This document shows positions 1 to 10,889 of a DNA stretch of 64,000 nucleotides, piece after piece (positions within the stretch are counted from its first letter, which is position 1; every line of letters starts with the position of its first letter). Source of the stretch: Isoetes taiwanensis. Lineage: Eukaryota > Streptophyta > Lycopodiopsida > Isoetales > Isoetaceae. A program made the position numbers and the translations under genes. A model generated the notes under the pieces. The model was not told the DNA's origin. It made no database searches and saw only the letters and a list, made by a program, of their open reading frames with translations. The stretch lies in assembly GCA_021234155.1 (NCBI GenBank), contig JAJEKV010000013.1:14301877-14365876 (forward strand). Direction: 5' to 3'.

Positions 1-55
1 TATAAGAATATATTAAACCACTAGAATGCGATCAAGTACAATGATAAGTGTGGTG

Positions 56-3000
56 CTAAGAAATGAAGCGCCCATCATGATCCACAATCTGTAGGAATGT
101 CGACCAAATTTCCCGCTTAACTGTGCCAGACAAGCTTGAGACTTGGTAAGCCTGCCACAACTTATGCCTCAAGATCGGAACCATCCGAAAAGGGCTAAGC
201 ACTGCATTCTGAAAGACCTTCGCTCTCCGTCTTTTCCAAATCAGCCACAAAAGCCAAGCTCTACATAAATGAAACGCCTGCCGCTTGGCCACTGCCCACC
301 TACTAGGAAGGACTCTTAAGAGAATCTTCTGACTGCATAGTGAAGTCCCAAAGAGGGCTCTCACCCAGGACCAAGCTGTCTCTACCTCTGTGCATAGGAC
401 AAAGCAGTGCTCAATGGTCTCACGTCGCCTCCCACATAAAGGGCATGTTTCCGCTACCTGAGGCTTGAACCTGTGGACTCTGACATTCACCCTGAGGCTA
501 CGGTGCAAGATCTGCCACAAAAGGGTACGGATTTTAGGAGGAGGCAATGTATTCCACGCCCACTTCCACATGGCGGGCCATTTACTCCCTGGAAGCTTAA
601 GCAACCACTTATCCGAAGGCGGCGACGTGTCCTGAAGCGCTAGGAGCCCATAAGCCGATGCTACAAACTGAGATGCATCAAGTCCACTATGCGACTTCCA
701 AACGCGATTGACTTGAGAAGACAACTGCAATGGAATAGCATTGGCAATTCTAGCCCAAGTCCGTATGTCTCACCGCCGAAGGCCAAATCTCTCCCTAAAA
801 AACTCCCACGGCGCCGGATGACCCTCCCAATACCAGTCACGTATGGATGTTACCCCTGCAACAATCCATCGGCGCTGAGTACCTCGGTGTAGGGAAGAGG
901 CCAAGGGAGATGCAGAGTCCAAGGGTACCCAGACAAAGGGCGATGAGGCTACCATACACCTGCTAGGGTCCAATGAAAAGAGAACCTTGACCACCTTCCA
1001 GGCCTTCAGGAGACCCTTAAGAAAAGGCGAAGCATGAGGGAATGGCCGCAAATCCTCAAACAGAGCCCACGGCAACTGAGCCGGAATAGCTGGCTTCCTA
1101 AACACAATAGAGTGACGAAGCAACTGTGCCAACAGAGCCAAACCTGGGGATTGTTGCTCATGCAACAACTGCCAGATGAATTTCGACACCAGAACCTTCG
1201 TGCGCAACGACACATCAAGCATACCCAAGCCCCCGCACATGCGGGGACCACACACTTCCACCATGCGACCTTCATTGTAGCCCCCTCCTCATTCCCTCCC
1301 CAAACAAAATTGCGAATGGTGTCATCCAACTCCTTAACCACACTTTCTGGCGCAAGTATGCATGAGGCTGCGTAAACATGAGTGCTACAGAGCACTAACT
1401 TGGCTACCAGAATCCTACCAGCCATGGTGAGTTTACTCTCCTCCACCAATTCAAATGCTGCTTAAGATTCTGTAATGTCTCCGCCCAAATTGCCCTAGCA
1501 TTAATGTCCAAGCCAAATGGTATGCCCTAGTTTGGTACTGTGTGGTGGCGGTGTTAGAGCCCGAGAAACCGACTCAACTATGCAGGAGGAGGTTCCTCCA
1601 GTACCCACATGGCCGAGCACTTCGACCAGTTAAGCAAGCATCCCGAAGCTAAAGAAAAGGCATCCAAAATATTCTTGGCTGCCTGGAGATTGGACTCATC
1701 TGCATGAAGAAAGAGGAATGTATCACCTGCAAATTGACTGCAAACCTGTTGCGACCTATCATCCATCACGAAGACCTTGCACCACATTGTCGCCAATTGC
1801 CACCGAAAAAGTCTGCGAGAGAGCTTCGCCACTATAGTGAACAGGAAGGGGGCCAACGGACATCCCCGCCTAATGCCTCGCCCACGAGAGAAGATTGAAG
1901 AGGTCTCACCCGACACCACACCGCCGCCCTAGCAGACACGCAGCTTCATAACTGTTTCCCCTGAAACTAGGCCCGCACCCAAAGGCTCAGATCATATCGC
2001 CAAGAAGCGCCGGTGACATCGCCATAAGCCTTGGCAAAATCCAGCTTTTAAGAAAAACAAGGGGCTGCCTCATCCCTACTGAGCCCAATGCACTCCCTCA
2101 AAAAAAGCAGCCACATCATGAAGAATATTCCACCGAGGTATAAAACGATCGCTCTCCGCACTAATGGCGTGAACTAGTATGGCTTAAGCCTCTCACCAAA
2201 GCCTTAGCAATGATTTTATACACAATGCACAACGAGTAATAGGCCTCCGGTCATTGATGGTTTTAGGATGCTTACACTTGGGTATAAGTGAAATACAACC
2301 TGTATTCAGCAGAGGATGCATCGAGTTATTCCCCAAAAGATCCACATACACCTGCACCACCGAGTCCACCACCGAGTCCCCCACCCATTCCCAGTACTTT
2401 CGAAAAAACTCCACTGGTATTCCATCCAACCCAGGACACTTATTCCGAGCCAACAGGTGGCATGTGTCCCCCAATTCCTGCCCTGTCAACGGCTCCTCTA
2501 AGCTCTGTCTTTGAAGGGCTGAGATCCTTGGCGATACCTTGGCCAGCACCAGCTCTTGAAAAACACTCTGTGAGGGAAGCAGGCTCTCCTTGAAAAATGT
2601 TTCATAGTGCACTGCTACGAAGGCCTTGATAGCATCTGGTTGCTGCAACAACACTCCTTGGGGTGTAACTATATCCGCCATGGCTGCTGCATACTTCTTC
2701 TGGCGGGCTGCTCGGAAAAAGACTTTAGAGCAAGTGTCAGACTGCTTCAGCCACGTCAAACCCGCTTTGACCCTGGCCTGCGACACCTTGGCCTCCTCCT
2801 CAACCTCGATCTGACGAAGCACCTGCTGCTCACGCAAGCCATCAGACTTCAGTTCTGCATATAAGGCATCCAACTTGCGACGCTGAGCCAAAGCCTTTTG
2901 CCGCCCCCATTCTTTCGCAAACTGTTTTACCCTAGCCAATGCTGTAACCATTGCACTCATTCCGCTGTCCTGATTGAATATCTGATGCCAAATGAGCTTA

Positions 3001-3230
3001 TAGCCAGCTGTGAACTATGGATCCTGAAGAAAGGTTGTGTTAAGCTTAAAAACCGTCCTGAGAGGCCGCGGTGGGTGGTCATGAAGCCGCTGAATGATCT
3101 GGGGAGTGTGATCAGAGACAGAGGTGGCCAGAACATTCACCCTAGTGAAGGCTTGAGTATAATCCAAGGCTGCTGGAGTGCCATAAACTCTATCCAGTCT
3201 AGAGTACCATTCGATCCACTTGAGGAGGGG
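56..3230 (-). pseudogene. ORF2 (endonuclease end, RT, zf-RVT) remnant of LINE copy 1
   Basis: On the minus strand the endonuclease is represented only by its last 70 or so residues (YSRLDRVYGTP near 3,210, then the SDHTPQ catalytic motif near 3,110). The RT begins with SARVKAGLTWLKQSDTCSK and NKCPGLDGIPVEFFRKYW (2,960-2,193) and continues with RRGCPLAPFLFTIVA and FAGDTFLF (1,919-1,578). FAGD replaces the FADD catalytic box, so one of the two key aspartates is gone. The region at 730-56 has the zf-RVT signature: WQILHRSLRVN, then CPLCGRRRETIEHC. Several frameshifts divide the reading frame. No retrotransposition activity is possible from this copy. Confidence 0.85.
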
Positions 3231-3282
3231 CCAGCACAGTGGGCTGCAGATGAGCTAAATGACCCTCTTGAGGAGCTCTCAC

Positions 3283-4654
3283 CTAAGCTCGCCTCATAGA
3301 AACAACCTGTTGCCACCCTTCCTCTTTCTGCTGCAACTCTTCAATCTGTGCAAGTCTCCTACATACCTCGGGATGCACCATACGAGAGGAGGGTTCAGGT
3401 TGTGTCTCTGGACTGCCCACCTGCTCCACAGCCTTCAACACAGGGGGAACAAGTGCAGAAGATGAAGGCGGCCCAATCACTATTTGCTCTGCCTGCTTGG
3501 GTGCTGAATGCGGATTATGCTGGTGAAACTACTTAAGCGAGGGAAACATTGCAAAAAGCTCTCCCCCATTGAGCAAGTCCAACTGGAAGTAAGAATAATA
3601 ATCACCACTCTTAACCATAAGACTCTGAGGTAACACTTCATCCGCCCGAATACCTACACATATCTGTGGTGCACCTACAATCGAGTATGTGAGTTCCCAT
3701 GCCTTTGGCCATGGCCACTAGAAACTCAGGCACCATCATCTCTGGAGGCAGATCCCGGATTTGAAGCCAGCATGGCACTCTAACTGCAGCAGGCCTAGCA
3801 GAAGAGAAACCTGGAGCATAATGCTAGAACAAAACATAGGTCCCTCCCATACGTGCCACTCCATGTGAGACCAACTGCTCCACCGTGGCCTCAGAATCAA
3901 CCATAACAAGAAAAAAATTATTACCCAGAGACTTCAGGGTCACATATGGAGGCAACCCCAGCCTCTTAAACTGAGCCCATAGCCAGTACCCAAGCCTCTG
4001 CATATCCAAAAAGGCCCCAGTGAAATGGCCTAACACCGAAGATGCAACCAAATTCTCTGTATACTGCACATGCTTCTGGTGATTAATTTCTATAACAGGA
4101 GGTAATGATTTAAAAACTTGCTGCAAATCCTTCTTGTTATTCTGCTATAAGATAAGCAGTGCCTCTGTCACCCTAGAACTTTTCTCTGCACTTTCTGCTT
4201 GCAACGGTTGCCTAATCCAATCAGAAAACCTAGGCCTAGAAAGACGGGCAACAGTGTCATTACCTTTCCATGCATGAGGAGCTGGGGCTTGTGGTGGTTG
4301 AGGCATCACCTCTGGGGAACATACCCGAAAGGGGTCTTCTGGCAGCAAACCACCATTCTCAATAACCAAAGATGGCAAAGTTACAGGCTCCAAAGGTGGC
4401 ATTGAGCTGGGCAACACCTCTCTATTCTCCATCCTCTCCGAATTTCCAGAAGCCAGCTCCTGGGAATCCACCGGATGCCTACTGGATACATCCTGGCTAA
4501 GAATTGGCTCTTGAAGATCCAGCGCGAAGCTGATGTAGCTTTTTGATATGTCATTGCCTCCTTTCTTTCCTCTCGCAACATCTCTGACACGAATCCCTGG
4601 CCCAGCCTTCTCCAGGCCCAAAATCGCAGAATTCCCTACCAAAAATATGTGCAA
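3283..4654 (-). pseudogene. ORF1 (gag-like) remnant of LINE copy 1
   Basis: There are three open stretches on the minus strand: 4,654-4,145, 4,126-3,824 and 3,480-3,283. The first is rich in Pro, Ser and Glu and looks disordered. The second carries a pattern resembling plant LINE/DUF4283 ORF1 proteins (GYWLWAQFKRLGLP, then NNFFLVMVDSEATVEQL), which in that family is a probable RNA-binding fold. The third ends with a Glu/Gln-rich helix. Stops and frame changes separate the pieces. ORF1 proteins bind element RNA for retrotransposition; that role is family knowledge and is not shown here. Confidence 0.6.
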
Positions 4655-4789
4655 GGAGAAGGAACACTGAAAGAGCTTTCCAACGAACCAAAAATCGCTG
4701 AAAACGGAGTCCAGATGCAGAAGTTATGAAGGATTCACCAAGCCACCACTGCCGCCATCACCATGGCGCCCATCTGAGCGCCTCATCAA

Positions 4790-6890
4790 AAACTATTTAA
4801 ATGTCATCCATGGTGCTCGAAATTACCTCATGTCCTCAAGATTTTGTAGCAAAAATGTCTTGAACATGGATGGTAATCAAAATTATGTAATTATTCTTGG
4901 CTTAAACTTTTCACGTCTTCCCCTTAACACTACCTTGCTTCTAATCATTGTTGGCTTAAGCTTTTTGCATTGTCTCCTTAACTCATGTGTGCCAAGCCTT
5001 GTGCATATAGACTTTGAATGTCGAAAATATATTGCATAGTTGATTTGCAAATTTAGAGGTAAAAAGAAAAGCCCAATATTTTCAAATAGTAGGACTTGTT
5101 TTGCAATCAGTATTTAGAACTCATCTAGATTCAGCTCGATAGTGTAGTCTTCTAAAATTGTGTATTGTGTGAAACTTGGAAATCAACTAAAAATGTAGGC
5201 CCTAGTCTAAAGTTATAACATGCAAATCAAATAAAGTTCCCACAAACAAATATATTGCAAATTGTAAAAATTAGATAATGACGTTGGTCGTGTTTGTGTT
5301 GCAACAGGAAATACGTCATACTATAGTAAATGCCCTTTGTTGTGGCAATTTATGGGCCTTAGACTTTATCAACCGTGGACGAATAGCCTTAATTTAACGT
5401 CCTAAGAATGGCTCTATTGACCATTCGATATCCCTCCCCCAAAATCCTGTGTGTTACGTTCAGGATTCAGATATATAACTCATGCAAATTAGTTGAAACT
5501 GGTTGACTGGCTTGCTCAAGGATCTGACAAGCTCAAGTTCAAAGGAGGGCTTGCCTCTCAAAGCTGTGTATCAACAGCGAGAAAGGGAAATCGATCCTGA
5601 AACATAATGATGCGGTCGGAATTGTTTGTTAGAAGTGATAACATAGAGTAAAGCTCTCAGCAGAAAAGCGAGTCTAGTTTGTTTGTTTGTTTGTTCTCTC
5701 TCTCCCTCCCTCCCTCCCTCCCTCCCTCCCCCGCGTGCAATGGGCACCCAAATAAAGAAACAGAAGCAAATAAGTATAAATAAATAGTCGTGAAGCTTTA
5801 CCTGGAGCAGCTTGAGGGAGGAAAAGGTTGGTTCGCTACTCTGCCACAACAACAACAGTCTAGATAGCTATTTATACCCTATACTTCCAATTGATTAGTA
5901 ACACTTGCTATCATAGTATTTAACAACTAGATACGACTCAGACCTTGAGCTCTGATTTCACCTCATCATTGATCCAGGCAGCCAGATAATAGAATCTTAG
6001 CTATCTATGGATTTTGTTTGGATATTCTCCGTGAATGCTTAGTGTATTTGCTAAAAGATTCAATCGAATTTTGTAAGTACGAATCCCACAAGCAATTAAT
6101 TAATTGTCTGGATATCCACAATCAATTAATTGTCTGGAGAATGCTCCGCGAATTTGAACCGATTCCATCAAATAGTGCAAGTACAGATTGAATTGGCATT
6201 TAAATTGGCACCTGCAACTTTCAGGTGGCGGTGGCTGCTGTCTGTTCAAGCCCTGCGCAACGAATTGTATTGCACTATCTCCTGTCGCTATCTTTCCAAG
6301 TCCAAAACATGTCAAACTCTACTTCAACAAATCTTAACTAATCCAACGGCCAATATTTAATCCTTCAAAAATGCAATTCGACCCAATAACACTCGCCTTT
6401 TTCTTTTATCCTGCGACGAAACACCTAGAGCCGGTTACTACTACTCTTAATGTCTAAAAGCTTCTAGAACTATTATCAGCTTCTAGCAGACACATGTAAA
6501 AAGGGGAGGCGTTCTTAATGTGGCATCCATGTGCAAATCAAAGACCTAGGATTAGTATATTTTGGATTTGTCAGCAAAAATCTTGGCTCTTGCCATGATC
6601 TGATAAAAATCCAAGCAGACTAAGCTCTCGTAGTAGTAATCCCTCACACAAAAATGATTTCATATTGAATCCTTACATCTATCAGGTATTAGACCTGAAT
6701 ATAGAATGTCCACAGCTTTTACCTCAAAAATAAATTATGATCTCATAAACAGAAATCATATTCATAGTTCATAATTCAGATTTGTATAACAAAATAATTG
6801 ACATACTTATCTCTTAATATAGCTAGAATCAATCGAACAGCAATGAAATGCCCAAAAAATCTTATGGAATGATGGATGAACCACTCTTTG
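4790..6890. other. Unassigned AT-rich DNA
   Basis: I recognise no coding domain on either strand. A (GTTT)n/(CT)n/(CCCT)n microsatellite lies at about 5,678-5,730. A short local duplication, CAATTAATTAATTGTCTGG against CAATCAATTAATTGTCTGG, occurs near 6,093 and 6,119. Open frames here are under 100 codons and have no domain I know. Confidence 0.5.
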
Positions 6891-6894
6891 CTTC

Positions 6895-7180
6895 AGAATA
6901 CTAGTCGACCACTAATATCTCCTCTGTTCGCCTTGTTTATCTGCTCAATGCACCTTTGAATGCCATCCAGAAGTTCTTGATTTCCTTCACCATACTGGCG
7001 CATAACAGGATCTGATACAATAGCTTGAATCTCGGGATCTATTAGGGATTTTAGCTGCCTTCGATTGCTCTGGCCAGATGATGGTCGGCTGCCTGATTCA
7101 ACTCCCTGCTCTGGCCGGATGATGGTCTGCTGCCTAAATCTTTCCTTAAAACTTGGTCGGCCGCTTCTCTGAATGCTCTA
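6895..7180 (-). pseudogene. Coding-like fragment, family not recognised
   Basis: Read on the minus strand, a frame with no start codon runs to a TGA near 6,897. It contains GSRPSSGQSNRRQLKSLIDP and then EIQAIVSDPVMRQYGEGNQE, followed by a helical stretch ending GDISGRLVF. It is open for about 90 codons, with biased codon use unlike the surrounding AT-rich DNA. It is preceded by an in-frame stop near 7,180, so it may be a terminal exon whose 3' splice site lies in that area, or a captured fragment. The DPVMRQ pattern recalls helical repeat regions such as STI1, but the match is too weak to name it. Confidence 0.3.
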
Positions 7181-7249
7181 TACCTGGTCTGATCCGGAAT
7201 GCCATTTCTGGTCTGCTGACTGTGCTCTCTGATCCGAAATTGCCCTATT

Positions 7250-8190
7250 TTTTTCCTTCCAAAAAAACGTGGCAGTTTTAGAACGAAGCATCAACTCTGA
7301 ATATTCCAAAAGCATCTTGCCCGTAATGTTTATATATGTTAGATATACAAGCAAATAAATTTGTTAATAAGATTTTCTATTCGGCTCATCGAATTGCATG
7401 GAGATCGTAGTTAAACAACCATTCACATAATGAAGGGGAGGTTCAAATTACGCCATTATTCTTCCTATTTTATAACGTGGAAAAATACCCGTCTTCTGCA
7501 GAGCGGCGCCGCCACGAGCCTTCTACTCTGCGCGGCATCTGATCGTCCGATTCTAATGGCTAAGTTTTCAAAGTTTTTTTCTTGTAACATGCCAGATTCC
7601 ATAGATTTTTCAAGTTTTGTTTGCTGCAGATGTGTATGCCTTCAACTTTCGACCTGTATCCTATTGTAACCAGCGAGATTTTTAGCGCAATGCAGATTTT
7701 GAGCCAGATTTACAGAGATTGCTGAAAAAAGAGATTTGCGGAGCTTGCTCTGTGAACGGATTTGCAAAGCTCTCTCGGAAATGCGAAATATGGGCTTAAA
7801 ACCTTCAGAAAGTAATCTATTTTGTCTATTGAAGAAAGCCAGCAGCTTAATCAATCGTCTTTCTTAAGTGTTTTAAAGAAGAATAGAGCAAGGAAAGAAG
7901 AATGATCTTGAAGCTTCATATTGTTGTTGGATTCTACCGTTTTTTAGCCATAGCCAAGATAGGATCCACCGGAACAGAGAAGTGTTCTGTTTGTGCAGAC
8001 GAAGAGGACGCCCTTTATTTCGTCGGATTTCTTCTTTGATGGAGGTATGGCCCCTTTTACCCTGCCAGAAACTCCAAGAATTGCCTCTATAGGCAGCGCC
8101 GGTAGGACCCCTGTAATAGAGCACCGGAACAGAGTAATCACCAGAACAGAGCATGGAGGGGGTAATTTGAACCTCCCGTCCATTATGCAC
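7250..8190. repeat. Region with an inverted pair of 26-bp arms
   Basis: About 26 bp at 7,425-7,451 (ATAATGAAGGGGAGGTTCAA and on) reappears inverted at 8,162-8,187, with three or so mismatches. The enclosed 0.7 kb has no recognisable coding sequence; open frames at 7,430-7,669 and 7,642-7,854 look random. It could be a small non-autonomous DNA element, but I could not find a convincing target-site duplication. Confidence 0.35.
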
Positions 8191-8346
8191 GGGAAAATAC
8201 CCCTCTCGGATTTTTCGGGGGTAATTTGCTCGGCGGCGCCGCCAGCAATGGCGGACGCACTCGCGGCTCCGCCGCTCATGCGCCGCCAGCACTGGCGGCC
8301 CCACCTCGCAAATTATTCCCCGGAAAACCCTGAGGGGTATTTTCCC
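8191..8346. repeat. 156-bp GC-rich fold-back element
   Basis: The left arm starts GGGAAAATACCCCTC at 8,191. The same sequence closes the element inverted, ending at 8,346. The arms continue inward over about 43 bp (TAATTTGC then CGGG-rich) with a few mismatches. The loop of about 70 bp is a run of GCCGCC/GGCGGC triplets, far more GC-rich than its surroundings. A related GGAAAAATACCC stretch followed by GCGGCGCCGCC lies at about 7,483. This looks like a MITE-type hairpin; no clear target duplication was seen. Confidence 0.55.
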
Positions 8347-8637
8347 TTATAGGTAATGGAAAACCAATGGCCTGAAGCCAAATACAACGTCCTTTGTTAG
8401 AATTCTTTGTGCAAATATACACAACAAAATCCCATACAACAAGCTCATGCACCCTCTTTGCACTAATTTAGAGCTTAAACCATTTTTTTCGAAACATGAA
8501 ACAATTCTTAAACGTAAGGACTTAGCTTTGAAGTTGATGTTGATGTTGCTTTATGAACAACATCCCAAAGTTTTGGCTCGATGTTTGTGCAACTTTAGAA
8601 ATGGGAACATGGCATGGCATAATCAATTCAGCGAGCT

Positions 8638-8757
8638 CTAGATTGCTCCAAAAGTGTTCTCATCTTATTTTGCAAATCTGCCAATTGTAGCTTGCTGCTC
8701 CATATCTTAGGATTCACAACCATTCTAAGCACATCCAGTTTGCCAAATTTGCAGGCT
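8638..8757 (-). CDS. Possible terminal exon of an unrecognised plant gene
   Basis: On the minus strand, after a plausible 3' splice site (TATCCTGCAG near 8,757), an open frame reads CKFGKLDVLRMVVNPKIWSS and KLQLADLQNKMRTLLEQSRA. It then stops with TGA at about 8,638. It is short, has no internal stop and has amphipathic helical periodicity at the end. I do not recognise the family. It may belong to the same gene as the coding-like stretch at 9,300-9,470, with unseen exons between. Splicing is inferred only from the AG dinucleotide and frame. Confidence 0.3.
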
Positions 8758-9092
8758 GCAGGATATATCGCATGGCTTTATCCACCATATCCACCGCTGT
8801 TAAAGCTCTTCAGACATTATATCAAGTGATATTTTTTGTGCAAGCAATATTTTCTGCGACTGTGTAACCAAGGTTTTTATTCATTCAATGCATAAAGATG
8901 AGGATGCAAATATCTGCCAAAAATAAGGTGGATTAAAACCAAAATATTGTGAAACAAATAACAGGTCAGAGCACTGAATCAAAGAAACAGGGAATGTGAT
9001 CAGACAAAACTTCTAAATGCTATGCGAGGCAAAAGTTCTATCTCATATGCAACTGCTATGCAATTTTATGTTCTACTGTAACATAGGCTAAC

Positions 9093-9215
9093 TTAAAGAT
9101 TAGTTGATCTAAAGGCTTCATCCAAAATAGAGTTGATTCCAAGCAGCCTAATATTAAGGATTAGCTGATCTACATGCTTCACGCAAAATAGAGAGTCAAT
9201 TGATTCCAGAAATTT
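9093..9215. repeat. Two-copy tandem duplication, about 60 bp
   Basis: The block around TTAAAGATTAGTTGATCT, then GGCTTCATCCAAAATAGAG, is followed directly by a diverged copy around GGATTAGCTGATCTACATG. It lies in presumed intron or untranslated DNA of the candidate minus-strand gene. Confidence 0.5.
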
Positions 9216-9289
9216 GTTATATGGTTTTCTTGCACAGAACCTTGTTAGGTTTGCTGGATACCTGATGCATATATTAGAAACGAATGATA

Positions 9290-9522
9290 TGTGATGTTGC
9301 ACTAACCTATCAAATGTCTCATTAGGCTCAATCCGACCTCCATCATCCCTGGAAAATCTTCTTTGCTTCAATCTAGAGGGCAAATTTCTTAGAGCAGACC
9401 ACCCTTGAACGATGATGGCCGTAGATGAATCGTCGAGCATGGCGCCGCAGATTTCGCAGAGCAATCGTTTCCTTCCCTTTTTATTAACTCAGATAAATCA
9501 TCTAGAAATTCCTCCAAAACTT

Positions 9523-9523
<1 letters not shown>
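9290..9523 (-). pseudogene. Coding-like exon fragment interrupted by a retroposon, family not recognised
   Basis: One minus-strand frame reads RKRLLCEICGAMLDDSSTAI and then SRLKQRRFSRDDGGRIEPNE, ending at a possible 5' splice site (GATAG|GTTAGT near 9,307). An overlapping frame reads EVLEEFLDDLSELIKREGND and stops near 9,389. The two look like one exon with a frameshift near 9,470. The upstream end is the target duplication of the 1.35-kb retroposon, so that insertion cut the exon or its border. CxxC followed by a basic stretch is all that can be said of the product. Confidence 0.3.
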
Positions 9524-9563
<40 letters not shown>

Positions 9564-10874
9564 CTCGAAGGCAAGATATTTTATTATAATAATAAATATG
9601 GTATACAACCTTATTTATAAGCCTCTTAACAGGCTAGATTGAAAAAATTTGCACCACACCCAAAAAGACGGGTGAGAGTGAGGCACTAGCTAACTTAGTA
9701 CTAAAACTAGAGCAGCTCTACATCTTCTTTGCCACCTCTGATACTATAGCGGACTCACATCCAAGCTTCTTCCCAACAGGAGCAAATACTACAGGAACAA
9801 CTCTTCATTCTTTCCATGCATCAGCTGCACCTCACTTCTCCCTTCAATTTGAGTGTCCAAGAACCAAGATCAGGTGCTCAATCCAGACTAGTCTCTCACA
9901 AATCAATCAAAGAGAGAATCCACGTTAAGATCAGGAGCTATAACCATAGAGGAACAGAGAGGAGCAATAAGCCCAGCGCGTTAACTTGACCTGGCACACA
10001 TCCTTCATCAGTACTATAAGAGTATGCTCCGTCTTCCCTCTTGATTTCACACAGGCCTGCCTCAAAGGGGTGGTCTAGTCCCTCCCCTTGCTCACTCTCC
10101 AGCATAGCACCCTGATGCTCCATATAGCAGTAAAGAACCCTGGCCTCCCGTCCTGGATACCTTGTTTGATTCCTATTCCTTAACCAATCTGACTGATTCA
10201 ATGTTGGATTATAAAACCTGATCTTCCCCTAGCTGGGAAAGGGGACGGTTTAACAGCTGGAAAATTCTAAAGCCCATGTGCTTTTGGAGCCCAAGGGCAG
10301 ACAGTGAAGCCACTATCCACCACATCCCCTCAAATCACAAGAGCCCAGACACCCAGCTGTGCATATGGCTTGTGACCAAAACCCCTGCAAACAACACAAA
10401 AGCCCTAATACAGCACCAGCTCAATCTGAAAACAACTGCAGAGAGTGCAGCCTCGAGGTGCAGTGAGTGCAACCAAGAAACCAGAAGAGGGTAAAGCTGT
10501 TCAGAACTGAAAACCATGCCAGGATAAAGGTCACAAATCCCTAGCAATAGCACAAAGGATTCAAGGACACAAATGAACTGGAAACCATGTCTAAATGCTA
10601 GTTTGAGCAGCATCCTTCAAGCATATGTCAAAAACCAAAAGAAGCATACCCTACCATGTCACGATCTGCTACAAGAGGGCAAGATGCAAGGGATGGCGGC
10701 CATATCCCCACTAATCATCCCCTTCTGCAAGAAGATCCGGAAGTAACAGGACAAAGATGCCTTTCTGCCATATCCACAGCATGAATCGATACTGCAGCAG
10801 CCATTTTAGCTGCTCTTCCAGCTCCGTTCAGCATACGTGAGCCTCCACTGGTGTGATGAGCACAGAGCGAACTA
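9524..10874 (-). mobile_element. 1.35-kb poly(A) retroposon with 14-bp target duplication
   Basis: The plus strand shows 39 consecutive T (9,525-9,563), the poly(A) tail of a minus-strand insertion. The 14-bp sequence TCCTCCAAAACTTC lies immediately before it (9,510-9,523) and again at 10,875-10,888, a target-site duplication typical of LINE-driven target-primed reverse transcription. The body has only short open frames (minus 10,201-9,938 and 10,613-10,335) with no domain I recognise. It could be a processed non-coding transcript, a SINE, or the 3' end of an unrecognised LINE. The long uniform tail and near-perfect duplication suggest a recent event. Confidence 0.8.
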
Positions 10875-10889
10875 TCCTCCAAAACTTCT

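Larger units (their letters stand above)
1..4790 (-). mobile_element. Degenerate L1-like LINE (copy 1), minus strand
   Basis: Read on the minus strand, the parts are in LINE order: an ORF1-like region (4,654 to 3,283), the last part of an endonuclease domain (about 3,225 to 3,000), reverse transcriptase (2,960 to about 1,580), the thumb/connection region (1,449 to 770) and a C-terminal zinc-finger zf-RVT region (730 to 56). The 5' limit near 4,790 is a guess from where coding-like sequence stops. The 3' end and any poly(A) lie outside the window or are lost. The protein is closely related along its length to the LINE at 12.1-16.7 kb, so both belong to one family but are separate insertions. 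Many stops and frameshifts make it inactive. Confidence 0.85.

Noticed and set aside
2254-2864. Plus-strand open frames opposite LINE copy 1
   Set aside because: Shadow frames of the minus-strand RT coding sequence.
9389-9642. Poly-Lys and poly-Phe open frames
   Set aside because: Readthrough of the 39-T poly(A) tract of the retroposon.
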